NCBI GenBank assembly: GCA_964017235.1
Contig: OZ024933.1
Coordinates: 11,473,962 to 11,537,961, forward strand
Reading direction: 5' to 3'
Length of the DNA stretch: 64,000 nucleotides
Source: Sabellastarte sp. h YS-2021
Taxonomy: Eukaryota; Annelida; Polychaeta; Sabellida; Sabellidae
The notes under the pieces: model-generated
The model's database searches: none
What the model saw: only the letters and a program-made list of their open reading frames with translations
Told to the model about the DNA's origin: nothing
In this document: in pieces, positions 56,756-64,000 of the stretch
How the letters are laid out: each line of letters opens with the position of its first letter
Position numbering within the stretch: position 1 is the first letter of the stretch
Translations under genes and position numbers: made by a program

Positions 56756-57380
56756 AGGTATTGGTTTCACCCATGGTGTCCTGATGGGTGGGTGGATGGC
56801 GGGATAAAGTTTGTCCAGGCTTGTCTCAGAAACTGTAAGGTGTAGGAAGTTGATACTTGGTAGGGACATTGGTTAGGGAATGTAGGTGTGCAACGTCTTG
56901 GTCTGACCTTGATTTGACCTTTGACCTTGCTGTAGTGACCTTGACCTTTAAAATATTTTCTGGGCTATATCTCGGAAACTGTAAGGTGTAGGAAGTTGAT
57001 ACTTGGTAGGGACATTGGCTAGGGGGAGTAGGTGTGCAAGGTGACCATGATTTGACCTTGCCATGATGTCCTTGACCTATAAAAGCTTGTCCGGGATACA
57101 TCTTTGAAAGCGTGAGGTGTAGGAAGTTGATACTTACTCGGCACATTGATTAGGGGGTGTAGGTTTGCAATGTAGTGGTGTGGCCTTGATTTGACCTTTG
57201 ACCCTGCTGTAGTGATGTTGACCTATAAAATCTGGTCCTGGCTAAATCTCGGAAACCTACAGCAGGTGTAGGTGTAGGAAGTTGATGTTGGTAGGGTCAT
57301 TGGTTAGGGGTTGTAGGTGTGCAGCATCATGGTTTGATCTTGATTTGACATTTAACCTTGTCGTAGTTACCTTTGTTACA
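56756..57380 (-). repeat. ~130-155-bp tandem repeats, four copies
   Basis: GGTGTAGGAAGTTGAT starts at 56839, 56985, 57116 and 57271. Each is followed by a GGTAGGGACATTGGTTAGGG-like block and TGACCTTGATTTGACC. The continuous minus-strand frames here only read through the repeat. Confidence 0.8.
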
Positions 57381-57767
57381 CCTTTGGGTCTGTCTTTTGA
57401 TGCAGATTAAGCACTGTTAAAGTCATATTAGAATTCATTAAGAATTTTTCTTTTACAACTTCCTATTGTGACAGATGGAATTTCATCAAGTGAGTCACAG
57501 ATTTTGCCCCAACACCACACATAAGCATTTACTGAATGTATTGTCACTTTTGTATGCATGGTAATATTCAAAACATCTAAATCATAATTCGGCCAGGCCA
57601 GATGTATATAAAGTACATGCATTATCTTTCTCTTAGATATTATCTTCTCAATTTGAACATTGTTTGGACCTTTATATAACTGACAGTGCTCTGAAAGTAT
57701 CCTGAACTTTGTACTTATACAGTACTTCTATATCTCATGGTGTTAAAAATATTTCCCTAGTCTGTGG
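57381..57767. other. Non-coding spacer before the tandem duplication
   Basis: No gene or element recognised. Ends where the 3,401-bp unit begins (GGTACGGATATCTCTG at 57768). Confidence 0.4.
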
Positions 57768-58029
57768 GGTACGGATATCTCTGATGCTATTTTAATGTTC
57801 TGTGCCTCCTTAGTCATTTGTCCTAGAGCTAAGTTTATTTATCAAGTTGTTAAATCAATAAATTGAGATACCCAAGTCGATTTATTGAGCTAAATACAAA
57901 AGAGAAACACAATGTTTTACATGTTGGCCCTTCTGCTCTTCCCTACAAAGCCTGAATATTTGTCAGAAATCTTCACTATTGTATGATCTAAGAAGCCAAT
58001 GAAAATAAAGTTATTCCAGGGAAGCTTAG

Positions 58030-58751
58030 GGGCCGGATTCACCAAAGGTCTCCAGTCTTGGCCAAATCTCAAGAGATTTTAGTCTCAGATGAGATTCTGC
58101 TCAAGTTGAGATTCCAAAAAGGAATCTTAGCTGAGACCAAAACCTCAGATATGTTTTGAGTCTAGACCAATCAAAATTGATGTAACATTCTGTTGAGATC
58201 AGTGTAAAACATACACATTTATATTTACAGCTGTACCACATGTGCTCACATTTTATAATATATTCTATCAAGTAAAATATTTAGTTTTTACTGTAATTTG
58301 TACTGGCAGTCAAAGTAACTGATTAAAACAGCAAAACAAACCATTCATGTAAATTATTAATGTAAATATTTTACTGTTGTTTTCATACAAACTCATAGTA
58401 TATATTCATGTTTTTGAGCTAAAAGTTATAAATATGTTTTACTGTTGTTTTCATACAAACCCTTAGCATATATTCATGTTTTTGCGCTAAAAGCTATAAA
58501 TATATCATACTTAGTAATTTCCATTTTGTTTTGAGATATGAAACTACATATTCTCCACTTTATGAAAGCTTAAGTCAACCCCTAGGCAGTCATAGATTTG
58601 AGACCAAATCTGAGAAAAATCTCAGCCTGAGAACTTTTGTGAATCCCAGCTGAGCAAAAGGTCTCAAATCTGAGAAAAGTCCAAGATAAATCTTAGAATT
58701 TGAAACAAAAATCTCAGATTTGAGACTTAAGACCTTTCGTGAATCCAGGCC
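58030..58751. mobile_element. CWG-target MITE, AATCTCAG subfamily
   Basis: Starts GGGCCGGATTCACCAAAGG and ends CCTTTCGTGAATCCAGGCC. Flanks TAG (58027-58029, probably mutated CAG) and CAG (58752-58754). 722 bp, with an internal ~70-bp duplication around TTTTACTGTTGTTTTCATAC. The arms are built on CTCAGATTTGAGA-type palindromic words. Confidence 0.8.
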
Positions 58752-58923
58752 CAGCTCTCTGGAACTGAGGGCACTCTGCCTTATGATTTAACAATTCACC
58801 TTCCATCTGCCCCAATCACACTGCAGGCAGATCGACTTCCGGGAAGAGGTTTTGTTCAGTGGCTGAACCTCCTCCAAGGATGCCTCATACCTTCTGAGAT
58901 TTGTTGGTTCCATCACACTACAG

Positions 58924-59587
58924 GGGCCGGATTCACGAAAGGTCTCAAGTCTTAGCCATATCTCAGCTGAGATTTTTCTCAAATCTGAGATTTTTGGCTC
59001 ACCTGAGATTCTGCTTAAGTTGAGATTCACAAAAGGAATCTCAGCTGAGACCAAAATCTCAGCCAAGTTTTGAGTCTGGACCAATCAAAACTGATGTAAC
59101 ATTTTGTTGAGATTAGTGAAAAGCATACACATTTATATTTTACCACTGTACCATATATATACTCACATTTTAAAATATTTTCAATCCAGCAAAACATTGT
59201 CTTTTTACTTTCATTTGTACTGACATTCAAAAGAACTGATTATAACAGCAAAACAAGCCACACATGTAAATTTGTTATGTAAATGTTTATTGTTGTTTTT
59301 GCACAAATTCTTAATATATATTCATATTTTGTGTTACAAGTTAAATAATATGTCATACTTCACTATTTTCATTTAGTTTTGTGACTTTTTATTACACATA
59401 CTCTATTTTATGAAAACTTAAGTCAACCTCTAGGCTGTCTTAGATTTGAGACCAAATCTGAGAAAAATCTTAGCCTGAGATCTTTTGCGAATCCCAGCTG
59501 AGCAAAAGGTCTCAAATCTGAGAAAAATCTTAGATTTGAGACCAAAATCTCAGATGTGAGACTTGAGACCTTTCGTGAATCCGGCCT
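58924..59587. mobile_element. CWG-target MITE, AATCTCAG subfamily, second copy
   Basis: Starts GGGCCGGATTCACGAAAGGT and ends ACCTTTCGTGAATCCGGCCT. CAG flanks both sides (58921-58923 and 59588-59590). 664 bp, with same-family interior to 58030-58751 but lacking its internal duplication. Confidence 0.85.
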
Positions 59588-59663
59588 CAGACGGTATAAT
59601 CTGTGGCTGAAGGGTGTTAGGTGAAATACACCCTGTCCTTCAACTACCATCTGAGATTCATAT

Positions 59664-59890
59664 GCCACCATATGGCAGAGTGGTAACACTCTTGCCTCCC
59701 ACCTCTGAGGCCTAGTTTTGGTTCCCGGCATGGCCTCAAGTGGGAAAGCTGGTAGTTGCTTGCTGTTGGTCGGCAGTTTATAGTACAGAACCTTGACCAA
59801 CTGTATGTACTGGTTTCCTCTGCCCTTTCAACTACGCATCATGATATGACCTTACAGTGTTGAAAGTGACATAAAACCCCAAATAAATAA
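59664..59890 (+). mobile_element. tRNA-derived SINE, family A
   Basis: Head GCCACCATATGGCAGAGTGG, diverged B-box, body CATCATGATATGACC and TTGAAAGTGAC, tail CCCCAAATAAATAAAC. The long minus-strand frame across it is a reading of the repeat, not a gene. Confidence 0.85.
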
Positions 59891-59928
59891 ACATATTCCA
59901 CCTAGTGACACAGATTTGAAATGTCCAG

Positions 59929-60387
59929 GGGCCGGTTTCACAAAAGGACTTAGCCTGAACTTAGACTTAAAATTAAGACTTTTATCTTTAATTCAGGCTA
60001 AGTCTGTGGTCTTCACAAAGCAACAAAATCTAAGCTTTAGGCCACAAAGATAAGTCTACCTGGAAGTGGGCTTAACTTCTGTAAATAAAGACTTAAATAT
60101 GGCCACCATAATCTCTCTCCACTTCACAATTTGAAATTGTGTGAATAAAGTATAAATATATAAACCTCCTCTCTAATGTGGTTTTTTGGGAATTTTTTAT
60201 GTGATAACAAGGTTTTCCATTTCAAAACAGCACTTAGTCTTAGATATAATCTGTGAAATAGTGGATATTTGTCACCAATATTATACTTCGAATAGAAATA
60301 AAAGGTCACATAACCCAGAAAACCACTGTGGTTATATGATGAGCTTGAACTTAGTTTAGTCACCATTTATGAAATCCATTTAACTCC
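59929..60387. mobile_element. CWG-target MITE, right end missing
   Basis: CAG (59926-59928) then GGGCCGGTTTCACAAAAGGA, and an interior matching the 544-bp subfamily. It stops after GAAATCCATTTAACTCC, where the next MITE begins in opposite orientation. The expected final ~80 bp are absent. Confidence 0.8.
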
Positions 60388-60390
60388 CAG

Positions 60391-60964
60391 GGGCCGGTTT
60401 CACAAAGGGTCTTAGACTTAGCCAAGTTTTTGGCTAAGTCATGCACTTAAATCTAAGACTTAGGTCTCAGCTAAGTCCGGCACTTAAATGGATTTCACAA
60501 AGGGTGACTTAGCTAAGTCCAAGCTTATCATATAACCACAGTGATTTTCTGTGTTATTTGACCTTTTATTTCTATTCAAAATATAATTTTTGTGACAAAT
60601 ATCCTTCATTTGACTCATTTTGTCCAAGTATAAGTGCTGTTTTCAACTGGAAAAACCAGTTATCATATAAAAACTTTCCAAAGACTACATTAGGGAGGTA
60701 GTTTATACATTTATACTTTATTTACAGGCATTTTCAGTTTTGAAGAGGAGAGAGATTTATGGCGGCCATATTTAAGTCTTTGCTTACAAAGTTAAGCCCA
60801 CTCCCAGGAAGGCTTAATTTTGAGCTCCAAAACTTAGTCAAAGCTTAGGAGTTGTTGCTTTGTGAAATCTGCTAAGTCTAAGACCACTGACTTAGCATGA
60901 TTTAAAGACAAATGTCTTGATTTTAAGTCTAAGTCCAGGCTAAGTCCTTTTATGAAACCGGCCC
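60391..60964 (-). mobile_element. CWG-target MITE in inverted orientation, 574 bp
   Basis: Starts GGGCCGGTTTCACAAAGGGT and ends CTTTTATGAAACCGGCCC. CAG flanks both sides (60388-60390 and 60965-60967). The interior is the reverse complement of its left neighbour (for example CATATAACCACAGTGATTTT against AAACCACTGTGGTTATATGA), so the pair forms a large hairpin. Confidence 0.85.
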
Positions 60965-60967
60965 CAG

Positions 60968-61085
60968 GGCTGGTATTCACAAAGGGTCTTAGACTTAGCC
61001 AGGTCTTAGGCTTAAATCCAATCTTAAAGTTAAAGCCCAAAGTCGAGGGGTCAAAAAGCCTTTATGAACCTTCATTCCTCTGTCA
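60968..61085. mobile_element. Partial CWG-target MITE end
   Basis: GGCTGGTATTCACAAAGGGT and CTTAGACTTAGCCAGG begin directly after the CAG that also ends the preceding element, so the two share one target triplet. Homology fades by about 61085. Confidence 0.6.
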
Positions 61086-61430
61086 AGTGTGATGTTAAAA
61101 TAAACAAACTAATGTTACATGGCAAGTGCATTGCAATCTACTCCTATCTCAGATAATTAACAACTGTTGGTACGGATATCTCTGATGCTATTTTAATGTT
61201 CTGTGCCTCCTTAGTCATTTGTCCTAGAGCTAAGTTTATTTATCAAGTTGTTAAATCAATAAATTGAGATACCCAAGTCGATTTATTGAGCTAAATACAA
61301 AAGAGAAACACAATGTTTTACATGTTGGCCCTTCTGCTCTTCCCTACAAAGCCTGAATATTTGTCAGAAATCTTCACTATTGTATGATCTAAGAAGCCAA
61401 TGAAAATAAAGTTATTCCAGGGAAGCTTAG

Positions 61431-62152
61431 GGGCCGGATTCACCAAAGGTCTCCAGTCTTGGCCAAATCTCAAGAGATTTTAGTCTCAGATGAGATTCTG
61501 CTCAAGTTGAGATTCCAAAAAGGAATCTTAGCTGAGACCAAAACCTCAGATATGTTTTGAGTCTAGACCAATCAAAATTGATGTAACATTCTGTTGAGAT
61601 CAGTGTAAAACATACACATTTATATTTACAGCTGTACCACATGTGCTCACATTTTATAATATATTCTATCAAGTAAAATATTTAGTTTTTACTGTAATTT
61701 GTACTGGCAGTCAAAGTAACTGATTAAAACAGCAAAACAAACCATTCATGTAAATTATTAATGTAAATATTTTACTGTTGTTTTCATACAAACTCATAGT
61801 ATATATTCATGTTTTTGAGCTAAAAGTTATAAATATGTTTTACTGTTGTTTTCATACAAACCCTTAGCATATATTCATGTTTTTGCGCTAAAAGCTATAA
61901 ATATATCATACTTAGTAATTTCCATTTTGTTTTGAGATATGAAACTACATATTCTCCACTTTATGAAAGCTTAAGTCAACCCCTAGGCAGTCATAGATTT
62001 GAGACCAAATCTGAGAAAAATCTCAGCCTGAGAACTTTTGTGAATCCCAGCTGAGCAAAAGGTCTCAAATCTGAGAAAAGTCCAAGATAAATCTTAGAAT
62101 TTGAAACAAAAATCTCAGATTTGAGACTTAAGACCTTTCGTGAATCCAGGCC
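61431..62152. mobile_element. Copy of MITE 58030-58751
   Basis: Same sequence and ends, offset 3,401 bp, duplicated with the tandem unit rather than inserted separately. Confidence 0.85.
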
Positions 62153-62324
62153 CAGCTCTCTGGAACTGAGGGCACTCTGCCTTATGATTTAACAATTCAC
62201 CTTCCATCTGCCCCAATCACACTGCAGGCAGATCGACTTCCGGGAAGAGGTTTTGTTCAGTGGCTGAACCTCCTCCAAGGATGCCTCATACCTTCTGAGA
62301 TTTGTTGGTTCCATCACACTACAG

Positions 62325-62988
62325 GGGCCGGATTCACGAAAGGTCTCAAGTCTTAGCCATATCTCAGCTGAGATTTTTCTCAAATCTGAGATTTTTGGCT
62401 CACCTGAGATTCTGCTTAAGTTGAGATTCACAAAAGGAATCTCAGCTGAGACCAAAATCTCAGCCAAGTTTTGAGTCTGGACCAATCAAAACTGATGTAA
62501 CATTTTGTTGAGATTAGTGAAAAGCATACACATTTATATTTTACCACTGTACCATATATATACTCACATTTTAAAATATTTTCAATCCAGCAAAACATTG
62601 TCTTTTTACTTTCATTTGTACTGACATTCAAAAGAACTGATTATAACAGCAAAACAAGCCACACATGTAAATTTGTTATGTAAATGTTTATTGTTGTTTT
62701 TGCACAAATTCTTAATATATATTCATATTTTGTGTTACAAGTTAAATAATATGTCATACTTCACTATTTTCATTTAGTTTTGTGACTTTTTATTACACAT
62801 ACTCTATTTTATGAAAACTTAAGTCAACCTCTAGGCTGTCTTAGATTTGAGACCAAATCTGAGAAAAATCTTAGCCTGAGATCTTTTGCGAATCCCAGCT
62901 GAGCAAAAGGTCTCAAATCTGAGAAAAATCTTAGATTTGAGACCAAAATCTCAGATGTGAGACTTGAGACCTTTCGTGAATCCGGCCT
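62325..62988. mobile_element. Copy of MITE 58924-59587
   Basis: Same CAG flanks and termini as the unit 1 copy; part of the duplicated block. Confidence 0.85.
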
Positions 62989-63064
62989 CAGACGGTATAA
63001 TCTGTGGCTGAAGGGTGTTAGGTGAAATACACCCTGTCCTTCAACTACCATCTGAGATTCATAT

Positions 63065-63291
63065 GCCACCATATGGCAGAGTGGTAACACTCTTGCCTCC
63101 CACCTCTGAGGCCTAGTTTTGGTTCCCGGCATGGCCTCAAGTGGGAAAGCTGGTAGTTGCTTGCTGTTGGTCGGCAGTTTATAGTACAGAACCTTGACCA
63201 ACTGTATGTACTGGTTTCCTCTGCCCTTTCAACTACGCATCATGATATGACCTTACAGTGTTGAAAGTGACATAAAACCCCAAATAAATAA
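63065..63291 (+). mobile_element. Copy of SINE 59664-59890
   Basis: Identical head, body and tail to the unit 1 copy; part of the duplicated block. Confidence 0.85.
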
Positions 63292-63329
63292 ACATATTCC
63301 ACCTAGTGACACAGATTTGAAATGTCCAG

Positions 63330-64000
63330 GGGCCGGTTTCACAAAAGGACTTAGCCTGAACTTAGACTTAAAATTAAGACTTTTATCTTTAATTCAGGCT
63401 AAGTCTGTGGTCTTCACAAAGCAACAAAATCTAAGCTTTAGGCCACAAAGATAAGTCTACCTGGAAGTGGGCTTAACTTCTGTAAATAAAGACTTAAATA
63501 TGGCCACCATAATCTCTCTCCACTTCACAATTTGAAATTGTGTGAATAAAGTATAAATATATAAACCTCCTCTCTAATGTGGTTTTTTGGGAATTTTTTA
63601 TGTGATAACAAGGTTTTCCATTTCAAAACAGCACTTAGTCTTAGATATAATCTGTGAAATAGTGGATATTTGTCACCAATATTATACTTCGAATAGAAAT
63701 AAAAGGTCACATAACCCAGAAAACCACTGTGGTTATATGATGAGCTTGAACTTAGTTTAGTCACCATTTATGAAATCCATTTAACTCCCAGGGGCCGGTT
63801 TCACAAAGGGTCTTAGACTTAGCCAAGTTTTTGGCTAAGTCATGCACTTAAATCTAAGACTTAGGTCTCAGCTAAGTCCGGCACTTAAATGGATTTCACA
63901 AAGGGTGACTTAGCTAAGTCCAAGCTTATCATATAACCACAGTGATTTTCTGTGTTATTTGACCTTTTATTTCTATTCAAAATATAATTTTTGTGACAAA
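63330..64000. mobile_element. Copies of the inverted MITE pair, cut by the window end
   Basis: Left element 63330-63788 and the beginning of its inverted partner from 63792. The second arm is truncated only because the window stops. Confidence 0.8.

Larger units (their letters stand above)
57768..61168 (+). repeat. 3,401-bp tandem duplication, unit 1
   Basis: Every line I compared is identical to the sequence 3,401 bp downstream. The unit carries MITEs at 58030-58751, 58924-59587, 59929-60387 and 60391-60964, a partial one from 60968, and a SINE at 59664-59890. The join has only 2-3 bp of microhomology (GG) and no repeat at both ends that would explain unequal crossing-over. Confidence 0.9.
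61169..64000 (+). repeat. 3,401-bp tandem duplication, unit 2 (runs off the window)
   Basis: 2,832 bp of the second unit are present, identical by inspection to 57768-60599. It contains copies of the MITEs at 61431-62152, 62325-62988, 63330-63788 and from 63792, and of the SINE at 63065-63291. Such identity including AT-rich non-coding DNA means a very recent duplication or an assembly artefact. Confidence 0.9.

Noticed and set aside
56826-57146. 106-codon minus-strand frame with repeated VSTSYTLQF-like segments
   Set aside because: The internal repeats equal the ~130-150-bp DNA tandem repeat, and no motif or splice context is present.
59423-59800. 125-codon minus-strand frame, repeated identically at 62824-63201
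   Set aside because: It crosses a SINE and a MITE end; its apparent conservation is the 3,401-bp DNA duplication.

Overview
This is a window of an animal nuclear genome, most likely a mollusc and probably a bivalve. The sequence is AT-rich and almost entirely non-coding. It holds tRNA-derived SINEs, DIRS/Ngaro-type tyrosine-recombinase retrotransposons, a CR1/L2-type LINE with a 2A-like motif, and many terminal-inverted-repeat (TIR) elements without a visible transposase. I see no bacterial-style genes, operons, CRISPR arrays or genuine tRNA/rRNA genes. The phylum is an inference from the style of the repeats, not a proof.

Layout. 0-5 kb: old repeats and copy 1 of a diverged segmental duplication (about 960-4390), then a 511-bp TTAA-flanked MITE. 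5.6-10.7 kb: a decayed DIRS-like element (minus strand) whose recombinase gene is split by a 3.24-kb TIR element. 12.2-18.5 kb: a LINE remnant, then a second DIRS-like element (minus) lying between two diverged direct copies of a ~0.9-kb sequence. 19.6-22.4 kb: the only candidate host gene, seen as a signal-peptide exon and two cysteine-containing exons. 22.8-26.8 kb: a DIRS fragment, a foldback element built of inverted arrays, SINEs and a second 511-bp MITE. 28.2-31.7 kb: a nearly full-length LINE (plus). 31.9-41.8 kb: tandem and dispersed repeats, SINEs, an 801-bp TIR element and a LINE remnant. 42.4-47.3 kb: the best-preserved DIRS/Ngaro-like element (minus; gag, RT-RNase H, tyrosine recombinase). 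48.9-53.9 kb: copy 2 of the segmental duplication. 54.5-56.1 kb: three MITEs of one family nested inside one another. 57.8-64 kb: an apparently exact 3,401-bp tandem duplication packed with the same MITE family.

The genes do not form a pathway; most of the content is mobile DNA in layers. The most informative signals are insertion junctions. (1) A MITE family beginning GGGnCGG duplicates a 3-bp CWG target, and three nested copies each reduce to 544 bp. (2) The 3.24-kb element leaves a 2-bp duplication, and removing it makes the interrupted recombinase frame contiguous. (3) TIR elements with quite different tandem-repeat arms share one short core. All coordinates and comparisons were made by eye and no database was searched.
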